Shown here: positions 13,308 through 24,732 of the stretch, one piece after another | Layout: every line of letters starts with the position of its first letter | Numbering within the stretch: the first letter of the stretch is position 1 | Origin: Drosophila pseudoobscura | Lineage: Eukaryota; Arthropoda; Insecta; Diptera; Drosophilidae | Direction: 5' to 3' | DNA: 64,000 nt | NCBI RefSeq assembly: GCF_009870125.1 | Contig: NC_046680.1 | Span: forward strand, 7,006,001 to 7,070,000 | Notes under the pieces: model-generated | The model's database searches: none | The model's input: the letters and a program-made list of their open reading frames with translations, nothing else | What the model was told of the DNA's origin: nothing | Made by a program: the position numbers and the translations under genes

Positions 13308-14582
13308 TTTATGATTATCTACGAAGAATTTTATTTAAGTTTTTGAGCGGAGAGTCAAGTAAGAGATTATATTCTTTTGACTGAAAACGACCAGGTATTG
13401 ATCTGCAAAATATCCGAAACCTGCGCCTATCATACGCGTAAAAGCTCTCCATGATCTACCACAAATTCATAGGATTCTAGTCGTATTTATTCTACGTTTC
13501 AGCGTAGAAAATGTTATTCACAGCAATGTGCTAATTTCAGAACGTCTAAACGTCTAAAAGGGTAAAACTCAATAAATTGTTCTTACAATAGAAAACAGGT
13601 TTTTCAACCTGAAAGGCAGTTCCAACCACAGCAACCCTCTATTATCAAAACATCTTCAAACTTTCCAAGATGTCGAATTGGAATGGAATAAAACAGAATT
13701 TGAGTATACCAAGGTCAGGTTATTGGCGTTACTACAAATATTTTAAATATGAATCAGATTGTTGAATTAAAAGTAAATTATGTTTGAATACAATCGAAGG
13801 TGTTAATTGGATTTCAGATACTACAAATCAATTATAATTATTATCGATTTCAATTCTAATTGTATCATGTGTGAATCCCACTAAAAATCCACTCCGAAAA
13901 GTGGTTTTCAGAAGAAAGAACACAATTTCAAGTATAAATGACAGACAGATGAAATTTTCGAGTAGATGAAACAGAAAACAGCATCCAAAGTATGAGAATA
14001 CAAAATACGCCCAGACTTAAAATTATATTTTTTAAAAATGAAACACGCTAACATTGAATATTTTCGCATAAAAATACCATTATGCAGGCTAGACAATCCA
14101 TTTAAAGGGATGTCGCTGTCCAAATCGAAACATCAGATGCCAAGAGCGATTCGAATAGAAATGCGATTAATGACCGGCTCGATTAGCATAATGTATAATA
14201 AATACGATACAAAGCCTGTGTGTGTTTGTGTGACTAAGCCGAAAAACAAAGCCAGATGAAATTTTATACATATAATTATAACAGACAATATATCGTATTT
14301 TTGTATTTTATTTTATGCTAATACGCGAACTGCAGAAGTGATTCCCAAAATCCCACAATAAAAACGCGTGAGTGTCGTTTCTGTTTTGCCGCCGCTCTCG
14401 AAAAGGTTAGACCACAAAACGGGTCCAATCACAGTGCCCGGGGGGATTGATTACGCGCGCGCAAAGTTTGCCAAATCATATTTTGTTTTCGTTTTCGGCC
14501 AGCGATTTGTCGACTGACGCTCTCACACACCTCTGGCAGTCTCCAGAACCAGCCAAGCGGGTTGTTGAACCAAAAATCCGTT
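13308..14582. other. AT-rich intergenic stretch
   Basis: No convincing exon. Short open frames near 13390-13470 on the minus strand could hold an upstream exon for the neighbouring minus-strand gene, but no signal-peptide exon with a matching donor was found. Confidence 0.4.
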
Positions 14583-14620
14583 TATATAATAGGCCGTACG
14601 GCTCGGAGCCAACGACAGTT
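14583..14620 (+). promoter_or_regulatory. TATA/Inr core promoter of glycine-rich gene
   Basis: TATATAAT begins at 14583, and an initiator-like ACAGTT with its A at 14617 lies 34 bp downstream. The coding ATG follows about 36 bp later. The spacing is that of a standard Drosophila TATA promoter. Confidence 0.65.
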
Positions 14621-14652
14621 TCCAACGAAAAGATCTAAGCTAAACAAGCAAA

Positions 14653-14928
14653 ATGAAAGCAGCCATCGTGTTCGTTGTTGTTATATTCGCGCTCCTCAGT
14701 GTCCTGGAGGCGGTGCCGGCTCCTCAGTTCGGCTACGGTGGCTTTCCTGGCGGTTATGGAGGCTTCGGAGGCGGCTATCCTGGCGGCTATGGAGGCTTCG
14801 GCGGAGGATATCCCGGCTATGGTGGTGGCTTCTATCCACGACGTGGCTTCGGCGGCGGTGGTTTCGGAGGTGCCAGTGCCTCAGCATCGTCATCCGCATC
14901 GGCCGGCGGCGGCGGCTTCTACGGCTAA
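14653..14928 (+). CDS. Glycine-rich secreted peptide
   Basis: A single-exon 91-residue protein. Residues 1 to about 20 form a signal peptide (MKAAIVFVVVIFALLSVLEA). The rest is built from GGYGGF/GGYPGG repeats, then a short RR site, then an Ala-Ser run (ASASASSSASA) and a GGGGFYG end. Small Gly-Tyr-rich secreted proteins of this build occur in insects as cuticle or eggshell components or as candidate immune or neuropeptide-like precursors; I cannot choose among these. A TATA promoter sits just upstream and the coding exon appears uninterrupted. The start is the only ATG that gives the signal peptide. Confidence 0.8.
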   Translation: MKAAIVFVVVIFALLSVLEAVPAPQFGYGGFPGGYGGFGGGYPGGYGGFGGGYPGYGGGFYPRRGFGGGGFGGASASASSSASAGGGGFYG

Positions 14929-17783
14929 ACAGCTTTTTTACCTTTAAAGCCTAATCAAATTATTATTTATCATTAAAAGCCATTCCTGTGACTCCAAAGA
15001 TGCTGTTGTGTTATTTTTCTACTTGAAATCTTAAAATCTGAGAAAAACCCCCTATGAATCGGTGTCAACTTTTTAGTGAACTTTTTTCCATTTGGACCAA
15101 TTGAAGAATGGCTAAAAACTTTCACTTTGCCAAGTTCCAGATTCAAATCTCTCAGAGCTGTGCCAAACATTCGACTGAACGACAAGTAAATCCCTGCAGC
15201 ATCCCCTTCTCGGTTTCAATATCTACTCGTGCCTCTTTCAATCTGAAGTATGCCTCCGTGGCCCTGAATGTGCATTGAACTTGGTGCAACGACTTTGCGG
15301 CATCATTAAAAAGTTTGGTCTGCCATCTTGAGGAGAGCTGTGCTTGAGCTGAGCTGACTTTTGGTCGCCAAACACGTCCATTGGACGCACACATCTCGAG
15401 GATGTGGCCTTCATATTGTTATTTTTCCAATTGATGTCCTCCGGCACCGAGAAGGAGAGAGACAGATAAGGAGCGGCAAAGAGAGTGCCATTGTGGTAGA
15501 GAGAGAAATGGCGGAGAAGCCGAGAAAAGCTCAATAGCAGAAGCTGCTTTTCCCTGTTGACGTTGACTTAAAGTTGCATTGATGGCCAGGGCTGTGGCTG
15601 GGACTGGAACTGGGTCCGGGTCTAGCCTGCCACTAGCCATTCAATGTCGCGGCTCTGGCATTGATGTTCACGACATGGTGGCACCCATTGTGCTGTGTCG
15701 CCTCTCCGTTGCACAATGCCCTGTGCATTCTTTGGCCTCTATTCAAGTGGCTCGTATGCAAGCCTGGGACTGGGGACTGGGGACTGGCGACTGGCGACTC
15801 GGGCATTCAAAAGCATAATATAATAACGTGTTTATGTCCTTTCAGCAATTTGATGATGGCCGGATCCTTAACGCTGGCCGAGGCTGTGCAATAGAAAAGC
15901 TAGAGTAATGATGGCCTGGTCAGGATATGTGTCCGGCAGTTCTGTGAGTAATGACACGGCTGGTATATCTCCCATAAATAAGAGTTTTTACTGAAGAAAC
16001 CTTCAAGTTCTGTGAGGAAATGTACAGTCCAAAGGAACTTCTCAGACATTTCCTGGACAGACGTTCTTGTACAGCTCAGTTATTTGAACCAATTTGACAG
16101 CTCTTTTGAACCCAGGGACATGCACGGAATACTCAATCGGAATTTATAAGCGAAATGAAATGATTTCTCCCAAAATCAAACAATTTTCTAATACCTCCCA
16201 ATACGCCCGCTCGCATTGACAATGGCAAATCAAAGATTCTTTTGGCAACACGCAAAGGGCGGCACCGACTGCGCTCCCCGGGATGCGAATGAAGTGCAAA
16301 ATGTTCGCCTAAAATATGTCAATCGGAATGTAAATCATTGCGTAATTTGCATTTGCATTTTGAGCAGATCTGCTTCAATTGAATTGCCACTGCCACTCAC
16401 TCAGCCCCTGTTCGCCCCTTCCTCTGTCCCCGTGCCTGTCCCACTGCCTGTCCGACTGTCGTTCGATTGTTTCTGTTGCTGGCAACACGTGAGTTATGGC
16501 GATGATTTTGACAATTGTCGGAGCGGCGGGACACGCCCACCTACCCTGCCCGTCGCGACGGGGGAACGGGCAGCAACCGCATCCGTTACGTGCATGTTTG
16601 TGGCTCGCTTCGGGGAACAGAAACTGCGCTGGCATAATAAATCTTGCCATTCCTCTTGTTACCCAATATAATTGTGTTGACGTGTCTCGATGCCAATTCA
16701 AATCATGCTAATATCTCCACCAATCAGATTGCGCTAAGCAATGAACGGGTTTGTTTGCACGATAATTAATCAGTTCGTTATGAACAGATTTAATAGTAAA
16801 TCCCTAAGAAAGGATTGCATTTACGTACCACGCGTACGATATATGTAGCATGATTGTCCTTTTCTTTTACCATTGAAAACTCGAAGAAAATTGAATTGGG
16901 TCACCAGTTTCACACAGAATTGAATCCACATACGAGTATATGCATACAATCGCTTAAGCCGTTTATTTTTAAAATCAGATTTGGTTTATAAACCGATTGC
17001 AAAGGGAAATTGCATAACTCGGCTATAAATTGTATAGACAGCAGTGAAGCAGCGCTGGGCGAAACTTCGATACACGTTTCGCAGGGCGAAAGGAATTAGA
17101 TTTGCATTCAGCGTTTTGTAAAAACCAAATTTATTGCGAAAATTATGTTTTGATTTATTTTATTTCATTTTATTTACGAGTATGCCCTCGAAGCCCGCCC
17201 TGGCACTCACCTGCTGCCAGCTCCAGCAGAAGCTCAACTAAGTTGTGCACGGGTGCCAGAGAGGAGGGGAGAGGGTTTCCGTGTTTATGACACAACTTTC
17301 ATCACGTACGAGTACGTAGAGCAGATGTGCATACGCCAAAAAGTATGTGTGCAACAGCAGAACGTGATTTCGTTTTAAATTCATCTCTGAGTGCTGTCAA
17401 AGCAGAATTTATTTGCTGAACGCATTCATTTGGAAATTATCGAGCAGCGAATTATTGGCTCCTGTAGCGTCGCACATTTTGCTCTGGCTGTCGGTTGTTG
17501 TTCAAATTTTGGCCCCAAGCGGTTGAAACGTGAGCATAAGAATACGTTAAAACAACAGTATCTTGGCCAGGGGAAATTGCAACCCCATTTAGAGGTTTAC
17601 CTGCTGGGAGATTGCAGTAATACTATTTGCTATAATATTTAAATTGAGATTAGCCATTTGTGCTCGACGGTTGAGTCCGCAAATCGATTCGAAGTTATAC
17701 CTATAACTAAAGTAATGTTCCTAGTCCTGAAGTATCGAATAGGACATGTTCTTATGCTTCTAAAAGTTTTCCAATCGCTGGGT
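14929..17783. other. Intergenic between glycine-rich gene and Gr cluster
   Basis: No supported exon. There is a short minisatellite of GACTGGG/GACTGGC units around 15767-15800. The longest frame (16216-16671, +) has no domain and a composition typical of chance ORFs. Confidence 0.45.
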
Positions 17784-18971
17784 TTATGACTTGAAGTACT
17801 TTTCCTCTTTGCCGGACATCATCAGATGGTACTGCATGAGCACCGCAGAGTTGCCTAAGATACATGCCATCATGTTGAGCCACTGTTTTCGATTGGCTGG
17901 GAAGAGGCCGCAAATCTTCAAATTAAGATTCATGCTGTTTTGGTAGATCACAAACGAACTTAGCTGGAAATTAAATGGAACTTTAGGAGGTAGTTTCTAG
18001 GTGGTCTGGTGTGTTCTTTGAAATACCTCGTTAGACATGACGCCCTCGCTAGCGGTGTGCTTCGGCATGCTCTGGTACTGAGCCACCAAATCACATATAT
18101 AGTCGGCCATAAAAAAGTCTATTGTGCGTATAGAAAAGAAGCTAATGCCAAAGCATTTACTTATTGCAGGCGCCGATTCACTAAAATAGTAAATAATTTC
18201 CATGTAGCTATCGACCGCAGTGAATGTAATATATTCGAAGCGAGAAGCTAACATCTGGCGGCCATAGATCCTGTTTATCTTGTGCGCTGTGAGGCTGAGA
18301 CTGGCGTGAAGAGACCATAGACTTCGCAGCTCCTCCGCGTATCTGGATATTAGCGGCGAGCGTGTGGCGATGAGTTCCTCCAGTTGCTGGTTCACGAAAT
18401 CATATCCTATTGCAACTTTCCATAACGACACAAAGTAGCAGTGTACGATAGACATCAAAATCATAAAGCCACTGTTAATTATAATTAAGCCGAGAATCTT
18501 TGAAAGAGAGGAGACGCCAATGAATATAAAGGATTGCAGAAAATGCCACAAGCACATGCACGACAAGGTCAAGGTCTTTAAATAGAACAACCTCCGTAAC
18601 GTCGAGTTCATCTGCTTTCCGGCACGGCCCATCTCGCGGTTCAATTTAACACTCAAATGGTGCAGCTCCATCTGTATGATGTTTCGATGGCCACGAAAGA
18701 TCAGAGTGTGGACGATGACAGCATAGTTTACCGCATGAAGAACGTAGGGAGTAATCCACATAAACTGCGGCAGCCAGAAGCCCATCGAAAATGAATTGAA
18801 CAAATCCAAAGTAGCCGCCGGCAGCATTGTAACCGTGATGACGTTGACGATCAGCGTGTACATTCTGCTTAGACGTGTTTGAACAAATCTATCATCGACC
18901 ACCCTGTACGATGTCAAACCAATGATCACGGCGAACCATTGGAAGATATCCAGCAGCAAAAATCTCCCCAT
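17784..18971 (-). CDS. Gustatory receptor family protein 1
   Basis: Two exons, 18971-18027 and 17963-17784, joined by a 63-bp GT-AG intron in phase 0, give 374 residues. The start at 18971 (MGRFLLLDIFQWF) is chosen because the two closest paralogues begin at the same point; an in-frame ATG 30 codons upstream lacks a counterpart in them. The protein shows several hydrophobic segments and the insect Gr hallmark of a short conserved last exon ending in a hydrophobic segment (ILGNSAVLMQYHLMM). The N-terminal FQWFAVIIGLTSYR recalls the Gr36/Gr59 branch, from memory. Grs are multipass ligand-gated channels of taste neurons. It is the most divergent of the three copies sharing this architecture. The ligand is unknown. 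Confidence 0.88.
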
Positions 18972-19449
18972 TTCCTGTCCAGAATGAACTGTTCTGTTTG
19001 AACCTTCTCGTGCAACTAAATGGCTGCAATTCCCTCCAGTTGTGTGTTTTATGCCGCACAATTAGCTAATTGTAGTTATCTTTGAAGCAGATTTCAATAT
19101 TCCGATACGCAGCACATTAAAAGGTGAATTTCAGAAATATAATGATAAAGCCAAACTTTTGCACCCTTTTTCCAGAAGGGTAATGGTTGAATCGATCAAA
19201 ACAAACAGTTAAACTTTATGGTTTTGTTTACCAAGCAAATGTGGACCAGACCATTTGACAACCCTACAGTCAGGTAATTGTGGTATCCACCAACATTAGA
19301 AAGCTTAAAATCTGCCTATCCCCAATTTTCAATTAAGCAAAACTATATCTTATGAAATTCTCTCAAAATAAAGAAGGATTTCAAGCAAATTTCGGAACAA
19401 TAGTATTATAGAAGAGAGCATCTGCCACAGGAATGACATCTCCTGTCGA

Positions 19450-19557
19450 TTAATTCCTCATCACCAGGTGAAACTGAAGGAGCATTATATAGTAATACAA
19501 AATGCTACTAATCCTTTCGAAACATAGACTTCGATTCTCTTGATAGAGACCACATGT
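19450..19557 (-). pseudogene. Remnant of a Gr last exon
   Basis: This stretch is nearly identical to the last-exon end of the divergent Gr gene at 21218-22368, including its stop codon and 3' flank. It breaks off after about 108 of the 156 exon bases, at CCACATGT. The sequence then jumps to DNA matching the region upstream of that same gene (around 22515). The simplest reading is a duplicated Gr gene that lost about 1.2 kb, leaving only its tail between receptors 1 and 2. Confidence 0.75.
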
Positions 19558-19589
19558 CCACATGATAGAATCATGCATTGTTAGTATTT

Positions 19590-20768
19590 TTATTGATTGT
19601 GTTGCTTAGCGGACATCATCAAATGGTACTGAAGAAGCATTACGGAGTGGCATAGAATAGCCCCCATCATGTTAAGCCACTGTTTTCGATTGGCTGGGAA
19701 GAGGCCGCAAACCTTCAAATTAAGATTCATGCTGTTTTGGTAGATCACGTACGAACTTAGCTGGAAATTAAATGGAACTTTAGGAGGTAGTTTCTAGGTG
19801 GTCTGGTGTGTTCTTTGAAATACCTCGTTAGACATGACGCCCTCGCTAGCGGTGTGCTTCGGCATGCTCTGGTACTGAGCCACCAAATCGCATATATAGT
19901 CGGTCATGAAAAAGTCCACCGTCCGTATCAAATAGAGAAGACCATCATAACATTTTTCAAATAAATTAATGGGTTCCCTGCTCGAGTACATCAGACCAAG
20001 GTAGCCATTGATGACAGTGAATGTAATATAGTCGAAACGGGAGGCTAACATCTGGCGACCGTAGATCCTGTTTATCTTGTGCGCTGTCTGGCTGAGGCTG
20101 GTGTGAAGAGACCATAGACTTCGCATCTCCTCCGCGTATCTGGATGTTAGCGGCGAGCGTGTGGCGATGAGCTCCTCCAGTTGCTGGTTCACGAAATCAT
20201 ATCCTCGAGCAACTTGCCAGAACGACACAAAGTAGAAGTGTGTTGTGGCAATCAAGATGTTGTAGCTGTTGTTAATTAGAATGGCGCTGAGCATCATGGA
20301 AAAAGTTAATTCATCGGTGCACAGGAATGTTCCCAAAACATAGCACAGACTCAGATACGACGTAGTCAAGGTCTTTACATAGAAGAGCCTCCGAAGCTTC
20401 GAGTTCATCTTCTTTTCAGCTCGGCCTATCTCGCGGTTCAATTTCACAACTAAATGGTGTAGCTCCATCAGTATGCTGTCCCGATGACAGCGCGAAATCA
20501 ATGTTTGGACAATGACCACGTAGTTCACCGCATAAAGGACGAAAGGAGTTATCCACATAAATCGCGGCAGCCAAACAGCCACGTAAAAATAGTCAACCAT
20601 CGACACAAAAGCCACCGGCAGCATTGTCACCGTGATGACGTTGAGGATGAGAGTGTAAGCCTTGGCTATTCGTGTTTGAATAAATCTATCATCGACCAGC
20701 CTGTAAGAGGTCAAACCGATGAGAACCGCGAACCATTGGAAGATGTCCAGCATCAAAAGTATCCCCAT
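19590..20768 (-). CDS. Gustatory receptor family protein 2
   Basis: Exons 20768-19824 and 19760-19590 with a 63-bp intron in phase 0 give 371 residues. The protein is extremely close to receptor 4 (same N-terminus MGILLMLDIFQWFAVLIGL) and clearly related to receptor 1. The last exon encodes a conserved CGLFPANRKQWLNMM followed by a hydrophobic segment, the usual Gr C-terminus. The 5' flank also matches the flanks of receptors 1 and 4, so promoter DNA was duplicated with the gene. Expected role: chemosensory channel subunit in taste neurons; ligand unknown. Confidence 0.88.
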
Positions 20769-21217
20769 TGTTCTGTCCCTCTTGAACTAATCTCGTTGGG
20801 CTTACTAGTGTAACTGAATTGCGGGAATTCCTTCAAATGGTGTGTGTAATATCAGAACAATTAGCTAATTATGGTATTGAAAATTCCAAGATTCCGATAC
20901 ACAGCACATTATAAATTGATCACTTCCACACATATGAAGGTAACAAGAAGGTAAGGGTAGTTGTTCAATCGATCAAAAACAAACAGATTAGCACTTTATG
21001 GTTTTTTTTACCAAGCAATTGTGGACCAGACCATTTGACAACCCTACATTCAGGTAATTGTGGTATCCACCAACATTAGAAAGCTTAAAATCTGCCTATC
21101 CCCAATATTCAATTAAGAAAATCTATATTTTATAAAATTCTCTCTACATAAAGGAGGATTTCAAGCAATAGTATTATAGAAGAGAGCATCTGCCACAGGA
21201 ATGCCATCTCCTGTCGA

Positions 21218-22368
21218 TTAATTCCTCATCACCAGGTGAAACTGAAGGAGCATTATATAGTAATACAAAATGCTACTAATCGTTTCGAACCATAGACTTC
21301 GATTCTCTTGATAGAGACCACATGTTCGAAGCTGTAGCTTGGAGCTGCTAACATAGGTCACATAGGAGTTGATCTGTGGTAAACAATTCTTAATTAATAT
21401 GTAAGTGAAATCAATTCGAACTATTTTCAGCTTACCTCTCCCGACCAGCATCTCTCGCTCCAGGCATGCTTTGGTGAGCTCTGGTATCGCATGACCAAGT
21501 CGCTCATGTGGTCGATCAAATAAGAGTCCACGCATCGGATCCAATACGTGACGGAACCAATGACTACCCATACGAAATTCGTATCGGCGTCGAAGGTGAA
21601 AAACGTTCCCCAGTAGGCATTGATCACACCGTAAATAAAGTTATCGATGCGATTTGCCAGCATCTGAAGGCCGTATATCTTATTGACCCTTATCGCTGTT
21701 CTGGTTAATGCAGCATGAAGCGACCAAATGTTTTGTAGTTCCTCCAAATCAACGGGAGTGGATGCCATGATTGCGTCCAACCGTTGGTTGACAAAGTCAT
21801 AGCCACTGGCAATGTGCCACAGTGCCAAAAAGTAGCCCATGGGGACGATCTCTAGGATGTTGAGGGCATTGCCTAGAAATATCATTTTAGCTATTGTCTT
21901 CCAATTAATTTCCGGGCCAGAGTAAAAGTGGAATATCCATATAGTCAAGCACATGTAAATCGCCATGAAGAACTTCAGGTAGAGGGGCAGCAGGAGGGAT
22001 CGTCTGAGCCTCTGCCTTCCATTACGCTTTTCCTCGTGCATTAACTTGATGAGAAGGGGCTGCACCTCCTCTAGGGCTCTGTCCCGAAAGCCGCGCGATA
22101 ATACCGTATATAATATGACCGCATACGCGACCAGGTATCGCACATGGAAGGTGATCAAAATAAGTTTTGGGTAGGAATGAGATCCCCGAAAACCATTCCG
22201 TGACTCCCAAAGAAGTGGTGGAGTTAGCACGAGGGTTGCGATATTCACGACCAGTGCATAACATCTGGAGAAACATGTCTGCTTAAAGATTGAGCCTACC
22301 ATCCGATTCGAAGTTATGCCTATAGCCAGCGCGTATCCGAAATATATTTCCACCAACAAATGAGACAT
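21218..22368 (-). CDS. Divergent gustatory receptor family protein 3
   Basis: Exons 22368-21436 and 21373-21218 with a 62-bp intron in phase 0 give 362 residues. It shares the motif GYDFVNQRLD, the run IWSLHAAL and the intron position with its neighbours but is much more divergent, so it belongs to an older duplication. The last exon encodes CGLYQENRSLWFETISSIL and a final hydrophobic segment ending FHLVMRN. It lies between receptors 2 and 4 in the same orientation. A decayed second copy of its tail sits between receptors 1 and 2. Expected multipass Gr-family channel. Confidence 0.87.
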
Positions 22369-22548
22369 GACCGGATGCTCTGCCCGCCAGAGTCGAAGCT
22401 CAACTGAATTCCTTTTGCTTAGTTAATAAACTAAAATAAAGTGCTCGATGGCAGGCCTAGTGGTGATGCGCAGTGGATTCGTATCTAGAACCTTTTCGAT
22501 GAAACTAATCAATAAGTGGAACGATAGAATCGTGCATTATTAGTATTT

Positions 22549-23727
22549 TTATTGATTGTGTTGCTTAGCGGACATCATCAAATGGTACTGAAGAAGCATT
22601 ACAGAGTGGCATAGAATAGCCCCCATCATGTTAAGCCACTGTTTTCGATTGGCTGGGAAGAGGCCGCAAACCTTCAAATTAAGATTCATGCTGTTTTGGT
22701 AGATCACGTACGAACTTAGCTGGAAATTAAATGGAACTTTAGGAGGTAGTTTCTAGGTGGTCTGGTGTGTTCTTTGAAATACCTCGTTGCACATGACGCC
22801 CTCGCTAGCGGTGTGCTTCGGCATGCTCTGGTACTGAGCCACCAAATCGCATATATAGTCGGTCATGAAAAAGTCCACCGTCCGTATCCAATAGAGAAGA
22901 CCTCCAAAACATTTTGCGAATAAAGTCGTGGGTTCACTGCGCGTGTAAATCGTGCCAATATAGCCATTGATGACAGTGAATATAATATAGTCGAAACGGG
23001 ATGCTAACATCTGACGACCGTAGATCCTGTTTATCTTGTGCGCTGTCTGGCTGAGGCTGGCGTGAAAAGACCACAGACTTCGCATCTCCTCTGTATATCT
23101 AGATGTTAACGGCGAGGGTGTGGAGATGAGCTCCTCCAGTTGCTGGTTCACGAAATCATATCCTCGAGCAACTTGCCAGAACGACACAAAGTAGAAGTGT
23201 GTTGTGGCAATCAAGATGTTGTATCCATTGTTAATTAGAAAGGCGCTGAGCATCATGGAAAAAGTGAGTTCGTCGCTGAATAGGAATGTTCCCAGAACAT
23301 AGCACAGACTCAGATACGACGTAGTCAAGGTCTTTACATAGAAGAGCCTCCGAAGCTTCGAGTTCATCTTCTTTTCAGCTCGGCCCATCTCCCGGTTCAA
23401 TTTCACAACTAAATGGTGTAGCTCCATCAGTATGCTGTCCCGATGACAGCGCGAGATCAGTGTTTGGACAATGACCACGTAGTTCACCGCATAAAGGACG
23501 AAAGGAGTTATCCACATGAATCGCGGCAGCCAAGCAGCCACGTAATAAAATTTAACAGCCGACATAAGAGCCACCGGCAGCATTGTCACCGTGATGACGT
23601 TGAGGATCAGAGTGTAAACCCTGGCTATTCGTGTTTGAATAAATCTATCATCGACCAGCCTGTAAGAGGTCAAACCGATGAGAACCGCGAACCATTGGAA
23701 GATGTCCAGCATCAAAAGTATCCCCAT
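22549..23727 (-). CDS. Gustatory receptor family protein 4
   Basis: Exons 23727-22783 and 22719-22549 with a 63-bp intron in phase 0 give 371 residues. Exon 2 and the intron are almost identical to those of receptor 2, while exon 1 carries clustered differences, for example in the segment after TMLPVA and in the region before LFAKCF. That pattern suggests recent duplication or gene conversion. Its 5' flank matches those of receptors 1 and 2. It is the last Gr gene of the cluster, which ends before the small plus-strand gene at 24146. Confidence 0.88.
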
Positions 23728-24076
23728 TGTCCTGTGCCTCTTGAACTGTTCTCGTTGGGCCTACTCGTGTAACTGAATTGCTGGAATTCCTTCAATTCGA
23801 GTGTGTGTAATATCGGAACAATTAGCTAATTACGGTATTGAAAATTCCAAGATTCCGATACACAGCACATTATAAATTGATCACTTCCACACATATGAAG
23901 GTATCAAAAATGTAAGGGTAGTTGTTCAATCGATCAAAAACAAACAGATTAGCAGTTTATGGCTTTGTTTACCCAGCAAATGTGGTCCCTTTTACCTCTC
24001 TGCAGGTATGTATATGCAGGTAATTGCCGTGTCCGCCACCATTAGAAAGCTAACATGAAAACTTACCTGTTCTGCA

Positions 24077-24112
24077 TATATATTCGATGGCGAGAGAATG
24101 CGAACATCAGTC
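24077..24112 (+). promoter_or_regulatory. TATA/Inr core promoter of small gene
   Basis: TATATATT begins at 24077 and a perfect initiator TCAGTC has its A at 24109, 32 bp downstream, the canonical Drosophila spacing. Initiation here would skip the ATGs at 24087 and 24098 and make 24146 the first ATG. Confidence 0.65.
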
Positions 24113-24145
24113 GAATCAGGACGCCCGTCAAGTCTAAATCACACA

Positions 24146-24442
24146 ATGGATATTTCTCTGTCGTATCTGCCAGTAAATCCCGCAAGTCTAGTGCTGATTG
24201 TTTTAGGCATCTCTCTTCTGGATTACATGTTTAATTGTTGGTCTGAACTCAATCGAAACACTGCAATTGGTACAAATTATAAAACCAGCGTCAACAGGTG
24301 TCTGGCAAGCAGTTCACTTTTCGATAGGACATGGGACGCCGAGACTCCAAATGGACGCATCTGCGGCTTGAGACACCTTCAACTGCGCCATCGTGTCAAA
24401 CTGATGGCAGGAGTTAAGCGGCGGCTCGACCAGGACTTCTAA
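24146..24442 (+). CDS. Small hypothetical membrane peptide
   Basis: A single-exon 98-residue frame starting MDISLSYLPVN. One hydrophobic segment (about residues 13-30, LVLIVLGISLLDYMF) is followed by a hydrophilic, increasingly basic tail ending VKRRLDQDF. It is compatible with a small single-pass membrane protein. An AATAAA at 24447-24452 lies five bases after the stop and another is near 24495. A TATA box and initiator sit at the right distance upstream. These three signals together make a real transcription unit likely even though I recognise no family. It is divergent from the Gr genes and in tandem with PRMT7. Confidence 0.6.
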   Translation: MDISLSYLPVNPASLVLIVLGISLLDYMFNCWSELNRNTAIGTNYKTSVNRCLASSSLFDRTWDAETPNGRICGLRHLQLRHRVKLMAGVKRRLDQDF

Positions 24443-24594
24443 CACATAATAAAATTAATGTACACGTAAAATAGTATTAAGAAATTATCATCTCAATAAA
24501 ATTGTAGAAGTTTACCTCCAAGACTTTGTTTCCATCGAATTGGCGCCGCGGCCGGTGCTCGCCTCTAACATCGTGATTCATCGCACTGCTATGC

Positions 24595-24603
24595 AATCGA
24601 TAT
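24595..24603. promoter_or_regulatory. DRE-like site upstream of PRMT7
   Basis: AATCGATAT reads on the minus strand as ATATCGATT, matching seven of eight bases of the DRE consensus TATCGATA bound by DREF at housekeeping promoters. It lies 90-140 bp before the candidate PRMT7 start codons. Confidence 0.45.
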
Positions 24604-24732
24604 TCTTCATCGTCAGTGCTACCAGATAGTTTGCTTTTTTACGAAGGTGGCAGCGGTGAGAGAACAGCTGTTGCCGGTCGCGTTTTAATGTTAAAAAATT
24701 TTTTAAAAACACATTTATTGCCAATCCGCCCG

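Noticed and set aside
16216-16671. 151-codon frame between the glycine-rich gene and the Gr cluster
   Set aside because: No family resemblance, low-complexity PVPVPLP stretch, no promoter or polyadenylation support.
18972-19061. Longer N-terminus for receptor 1 starting MCGIKHTT
   Set aside because: The two paralogues start at the later methionine and the extra residues have no membrane or signal character.
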